Under the pieces are notes generated by a model. That model worked only from the letters and a program-made list of their open reading frames with translations, did not search any database and was not told the origin of the DNA. A stretch of DNA of 64,000 nt, taken from positions 124,001 to 188,000 of the forward strand of contig JAFKAC010000076.1 in NCBI GenBank assembly GCA_025766275.1, in the 5' to 3' direction. This document shows positions 1 to 11,330 of this stretch, piece after piece (position 1 is the stretch's first letter; the number at the start of each line of letters is the position of its first letter). The DNA is from Lactarius indigo. Its lineage: Eukaryota > Basidiomycota > Agaricomycetes > Russulales > Russulaceae. The position numbers and the translations under genes were made by a program.

Positions 1-2
1 CA

Positions 3-1226
3 GTAACAGATCATGATTGTACCAAAGCTGCCATTTTTATCCCTTGCAACGAAGAAATAACCACCGAAGGGATGGCCGCCCTGTATGTCTCTCATGTCTT
101 CCCTCAATTCAGACTCCCCTCACACGTTATCAGTGATCGAGACCCTTGTTTTGCATCCAAGTTTATGCAAGAGATATGCAAAATCCTTGGCATCAGCCAA
201 AATATCTCAACCACTTACCACCCCAGAACTGATGGCCAATCAGAATGAACAAATCAATGGCTGGAACAGTATCTCCGCTTCTGGGTAAATGAACGACAGG
301 ACGACTGGGTCCGTTATCTGCCTATGGTGGAATTCATGCATAACAATTGGCCTAATGAAACCATGCAGGAATCCCCCTTTTTCCTCTTATCAGGGTTCAA
401 CCCTCATGCTGATTGGATCAATAGGCCTTCCCCTATTCCACAAGTATTGTTAAGGTTAGACCAATTCAAACAGGCATGACAGCACGCCTTCTCCTGTATG
501 TTCCAGGTGCAGAAATCATGGGTTAAACACAAAGATACGCCCAAGTTCAAACAAGGCAACCTCATGTGGCTTAAAGGACGCCACCTACACACACACCAGC
601 CAACTGCAAAATTAGCCACAAAACGACATGGACTGTTTAAGGTTATCCAGGTGATGTCCCCTGTCAACTATCGCCTCGAACTTCCCACGCAGTGGAGCAT
701 CCATGATGTCTTCCACATAGATCTTCTCACACCTTATTGCAAAACACCCACACACAGACCAAACTATCAGCGCCCACCACCTGATTTGGTCAATAACGAA
801 GAAGAATATGAAGTCAAGAAGATTCCAGACTCTCAGCAATTCAGCAGAAGACGTCGACTCCAATACCTTGTGAAATGGAAGGGCTACCCTGACTCCGACA
901 ACCAATGGATAGATAAGGATGACATATTTGCCAATGAAGCCGTTCGGGAGTTCAAATGTTCCAACCCTGACAGAGAAACGCATATAAGGATGACCTCTCA
1001 CCACGATGAGTCCCCATCATCTCTTCACCCCATGTCCTCTACTCGACGCAATGACCAGCTCGCACTCCTCTCCACTCTTGTCAACAACTCTTCTACCACC
1101 CTCGTTAACCCTGACTCCACCAACGACACCACAACCACTGGAGCTGCGACCATCAACCATGTCACCATGCAGCATGAGGACGACAGGCCTATTACTGCTG
1201 AAGAACTGCACCAGACACTGCAATGA
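3..1226 (+). pseudogene. Element C pol: integrase catalytic core, C-terminal domain and chromodomain (decayed)
   Basis: Frame 3 reads through a Ty3-type integrase. It shows TDHDCTKAAIFIPC with the first catalytic Asp nearby, then VISDRDPCF (second Asp), then HPRTDGQSE with the catalytic Glu region. The SH3-like region around residues LKGRHLHTHQPTAKL follows (about 565-625), then a chromodomain with LQYLVKWKGYPDSDNQW (about 855-915). Stops at 246-248 and 477-479 are TGA. Family A has CGA (Arg) at the first site, so this one fits a CpG transition. Host DNA integration is the family's function, and the chromodomain is known to guide insertion to methylated-histone chromatin. This copy cannot make a full protein. 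After the chromodomain the same frame stays open for about 90 more codons to 1226. Confidence 0.88.
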
Positions 1227-2206
1227 TTCCCTATGCCCCTACAGGGAACTCTCAGTGACGATACAGCAGCAACTCAACCAACACCTCCGCCAATGTACAC
1301 CCTTACCAACCCCAACACCAGTGAGCCTGAAACCTTCATCACAGAAGACAAGCTCTTTCAGCTTCAAGTAGCTGTCTTGCGCAGTGAAACTGCCGAATGC
1401 CATGCAGAAATACAAACAAGAATGGAAGGAGATGGTGGCACAGTGGCAGCGGGAGCAACTGCATATCGCCGCCTACCATTGCAAGATGAGGCAGGAGAGG
1501 AAGGAATACTGGACGAAGTTGAGGATGAAGATGAGCTTAGTGCCATTACCCCATCAGGCATGCATTCCTTGAACATGAATTCTATGCTGAAGATCCAACA
1601 GCCACTCCCTTCCTCATCAATGCATCGGGAAACCCCCTGCACTGAGGAAGAGTCGCTGTGGCACAAGCGGCTTGTTATACACCAATGGGTGAGCAAGACC
1701 CAGCAACCTGAGTCGTCATCCCTGAAGGGTTCAGGATCAATTGAGGACCCAATTACATTCCATTCCCAATCAAGCTCCCCAACAGACTGATGATACAAGC
1801 ATCCCATGTACAGGTTATCTGAGGAGGAGACCCCTTCATACTCGGACTAGTTCCAGGGTCGGGTTTCCTCTATGGAAAACCCCTCTACGCCACACCACAC
1901 CTCCCGAAGAATAATTGGGCCTTTATCCCCCACAAAGAGTATTTCATGCTTCGTGATCGTCACCCCACTGACCTATTACTGATGCACCTTGGGGATGTTA
2001 CCCTCATTGAAGAGCTGCATTGGTTTAGGCAGATGGCCTTTGCCGAAGACCAGCTGGAGAAGCGGATTAGGAAGTTACAGGAGGAGAAGTACATGGTGAC
2101 AGAGGATAAAAAGGCTAGTCTCTATCGTCTCAAGAGGGCTAACATATTGGAACGGATGGAAGATGAAGCAGAGAAGATGAGACAAGAATCAAAAGCGGAC
2201 AAGTGA
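1227..2206 (+). pseudogene. Element C Pol C-terminal extension / 3' coding region (coiled-coil-like, frameshifted)
   Basis: The TGA at 1224-1226 is not a natural end. The same frame continues to 1790, and element B has an Arg codon (AGA) at the matching place, in a matching context (ITAEELHQTLQ here, ITAQEWANVLQ in B). A segment in another frame at 1384-1572 is rich in K, E, Q, R and W and looks helical. The last part, about 1850-2206, is in a third frame and ends in a charged heptad-like stretch (EDQLEKRIRKLQEEKYMVTE). It matches B at 39807-40202 (RANILERMED against RANVFEHIED). At least two frameshifts are therefore present. I recognise no enzyme fold. The extension stops about 30 bases before the LTR. 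Confidence 0.6.
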
Positions 2207-2235
2207 GGTGGGCCTCACTCCTGAAAAGGGGGTGA

Positions 2236-2742
2236 TGTTACGGTACAGACTTATTACACATTTTGGATGACTTATGGCCAGTTATGACTACGGTCCGATA
2301 GTAGTATTAGTCATGGACTCTTACATTGTATCAGTCAGCATAGTAGTTTGCATGTGATTGTGACTCATGTATGACTCATTCCTAGGATAGCTGTACTAGG
2401 GTTCAAGCTAGTTACACTATTGGTTACCCATCATTCTAGCAGCACTTTAAAGCCCGCACATATCTGTATAAGTAATTGTCTTGGAAGACCAAGGATCCCC
2501 ATCTTGGTCTTCTTCAATCCACTCTCTTGACTTGTCTCTTGTCTGCCTTAGTCTCAGACTAAGTGTACTTCCGCTTCTATCCACCAAGGGATAGTACTCT
2601 TTCATCTTAGCTGCAACATGTGCCTGTGAGCCCTTGTTCAGCTTGCATTGGGTTGACATGTGATCCCCATTCGCCTGGTCTTCACTAAGTCGATTACGCC
2701 TATCTAGAGTCCAAGTTGGACTAACACCAGTGGAGCGTAACA
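2236..2742 (+). repeat. LTR C, copy 1 (3' LTR of element C)
   Basis: It begins TGTTACGG and ends GCGTAACA, so it has TG...CA ends with inverted TGTTAC/GTAACA termini. A TATA-like TATAAGTA sits at about 2467. It is immediately followed by an imperfect hairpin (2484-2512) whose arms are GAAGACCAAG and CTTGGTCTTC. The second copy is the solo LTR at 37068-37578. Confidence 0.9.
2484..2512 (+). promoter_or_regulatory. Conserved LTR hairpin (LTR C1)
   Basis: Arms GAAGACCAAG and ATCTTGGTCTTC with one bulged G, 15-20 bases downstream of TATAAGTA. Also at 37317-37345 in C2. Confidence 0.75.
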
Positions 2743-2829
2743 TGGGTGATGGACGTTCCTCATAACTGGGGTACTACTGTGTGTGGAAAACTCAGTGTGA
2801 ATAATTGCCGTTCACCTTCCCATCACCCT

Positions 2830-3760
2830 AATCAGACTTTGGGGCATGGATGATGCACCTGAAGACTGGAAACACAAACTCCAGAACTTCATGGACTTAG
2901 TTTGAGCAATTCAGATTACCAACTTACAATCAATTTCTAAGAAGGACATCAAGCTATACAAAAGTTACATTCAATGCTACCTTGCTGATTTTAAAACATT
3001 GTACAAAAGCACAAAGGTGAAACCTGTACATCACATGGCCTTGCACTATGGTGACATCCTTCGGGGTTTTGGACCAGCACACACCCATGGAGCTGTATTT
3101 TATGAACAGTATATTCATTCTATGCAGGGTGAGAACCACAACATGAAGCTTGGTTTGTTGTTGGTTTTTATGAGATAATTGTGCCTGGCCCTCATGTGAT
3201 TCCAATCAGGTGAGCTGGAGTCAATGTTTATGCATAGCTCTGCAAGAGAGGCAAAGTTACAAGCATTGCTCTTCAATTGCAGTGAAGTGTGCAAACATAT
3301 TGGTGAACTTGCAAGAACATATGAAGCCTTCCTTACTGAAGATTCCTGTGGAACACACCTGGCCCATATGGTTGATACAGCATGTCTAACACAGCAACCA
3401 GATTTTGCATTCGACAAGATGTGTTTGTGTGATGTGACTCTTCCAGATGCCATACTTCATCTGTTGGTACCTTTCTTAAACAAAAAGCATAGGACTACCA
3501 TATATTCTACTGATGGTGTTCATGGAATATCGGTATCGCCTAGAGCAAAGCTCCTAGGCAAGTTTTCCCTCCAAGGAGTTCAGTATTCAACCACCACCTG
3601 TTGAATGCACAATGGTCATGTCTTTTTCAGACCCCCCAAGCTGGACCAATCTGAATGGTTGGCTTGTCCACAGCCAGGCCAAATCACACATGTTTTTCTA
3701 CATCCCCAATTTAATATCTCTAGTACTCAAGAAGACGAACAACTTTGCTATCCTTCCATT
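2830..3760 (+). pseudogene. tnp2 / Plavaka-like transposase, C-terminal remnant
   Basis: Translation gives the conserved C-terminal region of agaricomycete tnp2-type transposases. KPVHHMALHYGDILRGFGPAH is followed by a Phe/Tyr-rich block, then NHNMKL. After a gap of 3153-3209 that looks like a 57-base intron (GTTTGT...ATCAG), GELESMFMHSSAREAKLQALL resumes in frame. The reading frame then runs to TGA at 3602-3604 and continues in the same frame (FFRPPKLD, PGQITHVFLHPQ), as in complete homologues. There is also a stop near 2900. The N-terminal part is missing, probably cut off by element C. DNA transposition is inferred from family resemblance remembered, not searched. Confidence 0.65.
3153..3209 (+). 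other. Probable spliceosomal intron in the transposase remnant
   Basis: The 57-base stretch starts with GTTTGT and ends with AATCAG. Its removal joins codons for NHNMKL to GELES in frame, whereas reading through it gives two stops. The length is typical of basidiomycete introns. Confidence 0.6.
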
Positions 3761-5426
3761 TACCTCTGCATTCAACCTTGTTACAGACTAGACTTGTTTT
3801 TGACTTTACCTTAATTTCTTACTTACACTTGCATTCACAGGAAAGTCTTTCCTTTCTTGGCTTTCCCTTTCTTGGACTTGCTGTGCACTAGGAGCCTTAA
3901 GATTCTCTCCTAGTGCAAAGTGAGACAATGAGACACTCATTGTCCTTATAAGTCTTTATTACTACTATACTTGGGCTAAATGCACCATTTTACGGCAGGT
4001 GTCTCACTTTTGTTAAAACTGAGACATGTCTCACTTGCCTTTTATATCCTTGTTTCTTCTCACACTTACTGTGGATAGCTGTGCACACCTTCTTCTTTTT
4101 CCCATGCCTGCTGTGGATTGCTGTACTTTCTTCTCACACTTGCTGCAGATTGCTGTGTTACTTCAAACACTTGCTGGGGATTGCACCATTTGTTTGTTCC
4201 ACACAAACAAACCTTTTTCTATGTAAGTCATGGCCCTAAGTAGCTTGTATCCTTAGACTTGACTTCTTTACCATCACAGTATACATTGTTTTCCCATTCC
4301 CTTGGGGTAACTCTCTGCTGAACTGTCGAACCTCTTGAACCCCTGAACTCCACTCACATCTTGAGTATTGTGTCATACTCTGAGATCCTTGTTAACCACT
4401 TAAACCTTGCCACTGTCGGCTGAACCCTCACTCATTGACATAGAAAGACCAGACTTGCTCATGCTGAGCTGAACATTCCTACTGTAACATTATAAACCTT
4501 ATGTGCATCTTCAATTGGAACTAAGTGACATCAACAAATCGTATCAGAGATTTGGCTTTGCTGGAGGGTTTTTGTCTGCACAAGAGCTAGGGCCACCAAT
4601 CATCATCAACCAATCCAGCATCATCTCCCATGTGGCAGTAACACCGCTAGAAACAAGAGGGTGCAAAGCTCTCCATGTCCTTCCCATGGACAGGATTAGT
4701 GTCTCTTTCATAACTTGATAAGAAAGGAGAGAAACACTGACAGTTCGAGACTGTCAATAACTAGCTCATGCAGATGTTGACTACATGTGGCAAAGATGAT
4801 GAGGTAGATAGCACCGGCATCTGAGAGGTGCTATGGGACACTGACGGATTTGGGTCCACCAAAGGTGAACACTGTTTCTTCTTATTTTTGTGTGCACATT
4901 TTGAATACTGTATGCCTTGTGTATATGTCTTGTGTATTTGTGGTTTGCCTATAAGGCTGAGCACTGAAACCCGAGGTCTAGATTTGGTCATCAGTCACAG
5001 TTGTGGGGACTTGGAGGCCCACTGCACATGTCAGGGTCAAGTCCCCCATGTTCGTATTGATGTCGTTGCTGCACACAATCTAGAATTTATTGGTGCTTGA
5101 TATGAGTGGCATGAATGGATTTGGACAAACATATATGTCCCTGCATTGTGGTGATCACCAGGGTGATCTGGGTGCCCATGACTGGTAATGTTGTGACCCA
5201 CCATACACAGGTGTAAATACATGCATGGTGATGCCACCTCTGGGTGGAGTACACCATGTATGGTGTGTGGACATTAGCTCTTGGTCCCAAATCAGTCTCA
5301 CTGTACCCACAAAACCCATCAATAGAAAAAACATCCAATACACTGATACCATTAACCATCCTTGATCACCAGAGAACACGTCTAAGATGTTGCGAGTGAC
5401 CAGGCGTGATGAAGCACAAATGGGCG
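3761..5426. other. No supported gene; degenerate intergenic DNA
   Basis: Open frames here are short and have no recognisable domains. AT-rich and pyrimidine-rich stretches alternate (4020-4220 is CTT-rich). I see no LTR ends, satellite or RNA gene. Confidence 0.5.
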
Positions 5427-6041
5427 TGTTGATAAGTGACCTGTGTGCACTTAGTGGCTCATACGGACTGGACTTGGAGCATGGACTGCTTTAGATTAGA
5501 TTAATTGGACTTGTAGATTACATAGATTTGATCTGTACAATCTAATGCTTATCATTGCGTCATGTATGACATCACTGTACAATGACATCATGTAGACTAC
5601 TCTGGACTCTTCATTGTACTTCATCCTTTGTTCTCCTTTCAGTGTTATCCTTATTGTGATGTCACTATGATATCATTCTTGTCTAGACTCTCTTTGTTCT
5701 GCACTCCTTGTTCTCCATTAGCACACTCCTTTGTCCCACATGTAGAACAACATCCCTTGTATTCTGTGACCCTATGTTACTTCTCTTGTACTAGTGTCAC
5801 TCCCCTGTGTAGTATAAGTAGTAGGCTTGTACGCTCCTGATCCACATCAGTACCTCACTGTTGTGTGCCAGGTATGTTCCCTCTTCTCCAATGTATCATC
5901 AGTTCCTCACTGTTGTGTGCCAGACAATCTCTCTTGCTTCACTTGCTTGCACCCCTGTTGCTGCTTCTCAGACACCCTATTATATCTCACCACAGTACTC
6001 TTGTCCACTGTGAGTATGTCTTCCATGTGTGCTGTTCATCA
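5427..6041 (+). repeat. LTR D copy a (solo)
   Basis: It starts TGTTGATAAG and ends CTGTTCATCA, flanked by a perfect 5-base TSD, gggcg (5422-5426 and 6042-6046). It has TATA-like agtataagtag near 5812. It carries the GT...AG insertion (about 5872-5924), starting GTATGT and ending in a second copy of the preceding 24-27 bases (tcctcactgttgtgtgccag). No coding sequence. Confidence 0.92.
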
Positions 6042-6046
6042 GGGCG

Positions 6047-8188
6047 CACAGGCTTCCACAGGGCAAGAGATGTCATATGTAGGTCTGTTGAGGTCACAGC
6101 TGTGTCCATGTTGAATAACTAAGCCTGCGCACAAGTGCTGCAAGGTTGGTAAAGGGAATGGTGAGCTACATGGAGCCCTGCTGGGTTGGGTGGTTGCAAG
6201 TGATTGGAAACAGTTGTACATGCTTCCATGTGATGCAAGACTTCACAGACATGGGTGCCTTGGTTGTAGACATGTCGTGCACAATTTTCTAAGGCCACAC
6301 ACAAGTGTAGTGAGGTCAGGAATATGAACAGTAAGCTATGGTCAATAGTCATTGACAATGGTCATGCACACCTCCACAGTACACAAAACTTCACAGAGAT
6401 AGCCTCCTCAGTCTTTGACAGGTTGTGCTACAGTTGGTAAGGCTGTGCGTGGGTGCAGAATGCTGGGGAAATTGTGGAACATGAGGGGGAAAGTTAAAAA
6501 AAGTCGAAATGCACAAAGAGCCCTAAGGGCACTAAGGACAGTCAGGATGAAAATGCAAATCATTCTAAATGTCCTAAGGACACTAAGTGCTGAGCATGCT
6601 ATCGTAAGCAAAGGCTTGGGTGCATGTATCTTAGGGGTCCTGTGGTGGTGACCCCCCAGTGATGTGACTGCCCATCACCAGCACTGTCACCAGGCCCAGC
6701 TACTGACTGGATGTATACTCTATATATTACTGTACTTATTCAGACACTCAGCCACCCCCTTATCTGGTAGCCCCTGGACTACAAGTTACAAGCATGACCA
6801 TGGATGGAGCTTCAGATCTGACCTCACACCTCTGCTTCCCCACTTAAAGAACACCCCTCAATGCTATCAGTCACAACCCTTGTCACCCTTTAAAGCATAT
6901 TTTGAGTGCGTTTCCTCCACTCATCAAATTTCTTTACTCTGCCCTTTCACCACTGAATCCAAGACTGAATCTGTTTTCTCCTTGTATATAGGTCTGCCCC
7001 TGTGGGGTCCTTCATGTGCACTGGCTCCTGACAGTCACAATTTCTCCATGTAGTATGTTTCTCCTGAATGAGCCATGTGCAGAATGGTGTGGAACATCGG
7101 TAGTGCTGGCCAATGTCACAAGAATATGAGAGTTGAACTTTTCTCTAACTGTTGTTTTCAAGCTTCAAAAGGCGGCGCATCAGTGCTTCAGCTGCCACCA
7201 CATGACAACCATACGTACTTTTACACCCCATTCCTCAGACTCGCTGACTTGCCATTGATATTTGTTACAAATCTCATATATGTTTGTGCCTACTCCCATT
7301 CTTGACTCTTTGTTCATTACTCACCACCTATGGACCCGGACAAAATGCTTGTAGGTACCTTGCCACCTCTCCATGCTAAAAATAAGCAGGTCATCTTTGT
7401 GTGTTCTTGAATTCCTCCATGTGGGTGTTCTACCATTTCTCTCTTCTTATGTTGGCACTCTAAATCTCGACTTTGACCTCTCTTCCTTCCTTTCTCTCAT
7501 TTACACTTCCCCTTGGGTTGACATTCTTCATAATTCTGCAACATAACTAACTTGAGATCCTCCTACTTTTTGGTGCTCACTTCGTTTCAAAGTGTCTGTG
7601 CACAAATCCCTTTCAAGGTAAATGGTGCCACAATCATGATAAGGGTGGAACAGGAACATACAGAGGCTGTCAGCCTTGTGTCACGTCACAGCAAAAGTTC
7701 AACTTTTTCTCCCTCACCCTCCTCACTTATCCTCCCTGACCCAAGCTGCCACTGGCACACAGATCCACCTTCTGACCATAATGGGTTCTTGACCCCTGCT
7801 GATCTCCCCCATATCTGGCAGGGACCTGTTTGCTTGCTCCAACATTGCCCTATCGTTGCTCTGGTCTGCACTTGCAAACTGCCCTCTCTTAGCACACTCT
7901 TCAACTTGTTCATTTATTGAGGGTAATTTTCTACTTTCACCCAGGTTTTTATGCCTGTAATTACCTATCACCTATCACCTACTCACCTATATTAACCAGA
8001 AACGTTTGCCTTTGGAGCAAGCAGAGAATGAACACTACTTACTGTGGTGTGCCCTTGTGTCTTTTGTTGGCAGGGCCCAAAAATTCAAACGCTTGCTGGT
8101 GCTTGGCATCTGCTGGCTCATGTGCTTCTGGACAATTCCCCCAAGTCACCAAAGTTGTGCTCCACCATCTACATTGTAAGGATACCTT
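6047..8188. other. No supported gene; unique degenerate DNA
   Basis: Open frames up to 129 codons (6664-7053) show no domain, low-complexity bias apart, and no homologue I recognise. No terminal repeats or RNA gene seen. Confidence 0.45.
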
Positions 8189-8193
8189 GGGCT

Positions 8194-9321
8194 TGATGAA
8201 CAGCACACATAGAGATGATACTCACAGTGACAAGGGAGACTGTGGTGAGATATCAAAGGTGGCTGGAAGCAGAGGTGAACAGGGTGAGTTGTGATGAACA
8301 GCATAGCTAGAGAATCATACTCACAGTGAGACAAAGAGTACTGTGGTGAGATATGAAAGCACAGGGAAGCAGTTGACAGAGATATCTTGCAGGCAAAGCA
8401 AAGTGTCTGGCACACAGCAGTGAGGGAACTGATGTGGACCAGGAGCGTACAAGCACTACTACTTATACTATACAGGAGGGTGACACAACTACAAGGTAGG
8501 TAACAGAGTGTCACAGAATACAAGGGACGCATTGTTCTACAACAGGACAAAGGAGTGTGTGTAAAGGGAACAAGGCGTGCAAGAACAAGGAAAGCCCAGA
8601 CAAGGGTGATATCATAGTGACATCATAATAAAGATAAGAACTAAAGGAGAACAAAGGACAGAGTATAATGAAGTGTCCGGAGTGTTCTACATGATGTCAT
8701 AGTACATGATGTCATACATGATGCAAAGATCAGCGCTAGATTGTACAGATCAAATGTAAGTAATCTACAAGTCCAATTAATCTAATCTAAAGCAGTCCAT
8801 GCTGCAAGTCCGGTCTGTGCGAGCCGCTAAGTGTGCAAGGGTCACTTATCAACAAGTTGCAAGTGAAGCAAGGAAGTCTGGCACACAGAGCAGTGAGGAA
8901 CTGATGTGGACCAGGAGTGTACAAGCCTACTACTTATACTATACAGAGGAGTGACACTAGTACAAGAGAAGTAACATAGGGTCATAGAGTACAAGGGATG
9001 TTGTTCTACATGTGGGACAAAGGAGTGTGCTAATGGAGAACAAGGGGCGCAGAACAAAGAGAGTCCAGAAGTAAATGACATCATAATGATATCATGATAG
9101 AGATAGAACAAAGGAAAGTACAAAGGCATTGAGTACAACGCTGAGCCCGGATCTATGATATCATGAGGTACAGTGATGTCATACATGACGCAATGATAAG
9201 TGCTAGATTGTACAGATCAAATGCAAGTAATCTACAAGTCCAATTAATCTAATCTAAAGCAGTCCATGCTACAAGTCCGGTCTGTATGAGCTGCTAAGTG
9301 CATATGGGTCTCTTATCAACA
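8194..9321 (-). repeat. LTR D copy b (solo), split by LTR D copy c
   Basis: On the minus strand it runs from TGTTGATAAG (right end, 9321) to GTTCATCA (left end, 8194). The TSD is gggct (8189-8193 and 9322-9326). It is interrupted at 8292-8854 by a second D LTR. No GT...AG insertion in the CACATCAG...GCCAG region. Confidence 0.92.
8292..8854 (-). repeat. LTR D copy c (solo), nested in copy b
   Basis: Complete D LTR with TG...CA ends and TSD agttg (8287-8291 and 8855-8859), inserted inside another D LTR. It shows at least two rounds of D activity. It lacks the GT...AG insertion. Confidence 0.92.
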
Positions 9322-9326
9322 GGGCT

Positions 9327-10889
9327 CTGGGCCTGAAATCATCTATTTTTGCTAGTTTTGGCCATATTCGGTTAATCAAATCCTTCAGCCACTGCAGCCA
9401 CCCAATTTCAAGTCAACTTGTCACCGTTCACATATTTCGCTCTCCACCCCCTCTGGCCTCATTCTTGTCATTTCCTTGTTCCCCTCCTCATACCCTAACA
9501 CCCAGTCATAATTCAAGTCTTGCTGCATTGTCTTTGTCTCTATTCTCGTCGTCTCCTGTCTCACTCATCATCCTTCCTGGCCACCTCCTCCCATGTCACC
9601 ACTGCCCTGTCTGACCCCAGACACCAGTAGAATGCCACCAGACAACATGCTTCAGACGCCTCACCTGAGCCCTCCTTTCATCCTGCCATCTGCCTCTGCA
9701 TTGATTGCAGACATTTTCTTTCAAGTTGTCAAACATTTTCCCATCACTCCACTAACCTATGTCTCTGCCCTTTGTCTCTTGCCAATCCACCTGGTTAGTT
9801 CTACTAGCCCCTCACAAGACGCCATTGAAGATTGTGCAAACCTCTACGCTGCCTCTGGAGTCAGAGAAGGATTCCCATTGTTGTGCGTCATAGCACCCTG
9901 GTCTTCTTTTTGTCTATTGTCTCCTATGATCACTTCCTTTTACTTAGATTCAGGAGGGTGCTCTCCTCATGGTCACACCCATATTAGTGTGTCAGCAACT
10001 GTCCAAGTCGAGCCAAGCCACAGCTACCCTGCACAAGCCAGCCCAGTCAGCTTACTGCACCAAGTGGAGCCATCTACACTGGCTTCACTGAGCCACACAG
10101 AGCCTAGCCAGTCAAACACCGGCTTTCTCTGACTCAGTCCTGGCTCTAGCTCGAAGCCAGCTGAATCTGAGGGATAAGACAGTTCAACAATTTGAGTTAT
10201 TTGACAATAAATTCACTGGGTACACCAAACTACAACAAAAACAAATGTGCTACATGAGCCCCACACCTGAAAAGCCCTGAAACACAGCCTTATTTCCTGA
10301 GCATCTTTGAGCCCCAAATACTTTCATAATTTTACCTATTTTATTTTGAATGTCAGCTTGAGCTGCTACAGCACTAGTCACTGAACTGTTCAAATAACTT
10401 TGGAATACTGATCAAATAACCTAATGTTGGCAAAGGACTCCTTGGCTTCTGATATGATCTAGATCTTTAAATAGTTTCATATTTTTATCTATTTTATTTC
10501 CTGAGATATCAGAAACATCAGCTTATCTGGCTGCAACACAATAATTAAATTCCTTGGTTTTTTGTATTGTTGTAGCTGTAGTTGGTACTGGTTTTCCATA
10601 TCTATACACTCCCATACATTCTGTAATTGTTTGAGGCAGAATGATCCAGAAAAAGTGTCATTTTGTCCTATTTTTTGCAGACACACACCCAAATTGACTT
10701 AGATAAAAAATGTTGTTATCTGGGTGACTTCCAGGCCAAATTTTAATTTGTGGTAGGAAAAGGCACCATGAGGGCAGCCACTTGTTTGAATTCAAACACC
10801 CCACTTTCCTCCACCCTTGCTGTCACAAACACGTGACATGTGACCGTCACAAATGAGCCAAAGCGGCTGAAGTTCTGAAGTCTCAAAAT
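9327..10889. other. No supported gene; one unexplained 179-codon frame
   Basis: A plus-strand frame at 9593-10132 is open for 179 codons. Its product is Ser/Pro/Leu-rich with no motif I recognise and no flanking splice or promoter signal, so I do not call it a gene. The rest is AT-rich without long frames. Confidence 0.4.
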
Positions 10890-11330
10890 TGTAACAGTAT
10901 GTTCTCATCCTGTCTCATTCTGATGTGCTATGACCCCTTGTATGTGATAACATCATTCTGTTGTGATATGGCACCATTCTTAGGTCTTTAGCTATATGCA
11001 AAATAGTAATGGAAAACCCCAGTTTATATGACTATAAGTAGTAGCTCTGTGTACTAGAGTAGACCTTAGTCTACTCTTTCCTTCAATCTAGCAACCAGTT
11101 TGTCCCCTCTCACAGATAGCCTGCTCCCAGCCCTCTTCTCTAAGGTACTATCTAAGTTTATCATCTTAGGGGTTCCCCAGCCTGAACCCTTGAACCTTAA
11201 GCTGGGCTTTCTCCTGCCCAGCTTCTCAAAGTCTTCCCTAGGCTCTGTTTGAACCTTCTCCCAGCCCCAGAAGGTCCTCCTAGTCCCCTTGCTGAACTCC
11301 AAAGTCAAACAGCCCTGCTAGGCTGTAACA
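10890..11330 (+). repeat. LTR I (probable LTR, 441 bp)
   Basis: It begins TGTAACAG and ends GGCTGTAACA. The layout resembles LTR A: a TATA-like actataagtag at 11031-11041, then a caatctagcaacc block, then a terminal ctgctagg motif. A 7-base hairpin, AGTAGAC-ctta-GTCTACT, lies just downstream of the TATA box. Flanks aaaat and cttgc do not match, so it may be one LTR of a lost element rather than a clean solo LTR. Confidence 0.6.

Larger units (their letters stand above)
1..2742 (+). mobile_element. Element C, Ty3/Gypsy chromovirus, 3' part with 3' LTR (5' part outside window)
   Basis: The order is integrase core, chromodomain, C-terminal extension, polypurine tract (about 2222-2232, tgaaaaggggg) and LTR. 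This is the Ty3/Gypsy order with a chromodomain integrase. The element is decayed: in-frame TGA codons interrupt it at 246-248, 477-479 and 1224-1226. Its 5' half lies left of the window. The sequence right of the LTR is a tnp2-like transposase remnant, so the element appears to have landed in an older transposon. Confidence 0.9.

Noticed and set aside
5427..6041. D repeats as DNA-transposon MITEs
   Set aside because: The ends are TG...CA without long inverted repeats, TSDs are 5 bp, and a TATA box lies inside; this fits LTRs.
9593..10132. 179-codon plus-strand ORF
   Set aside because: No domain, no splice or promoter context, composition of pyrimidine-rich non-coding DNA.
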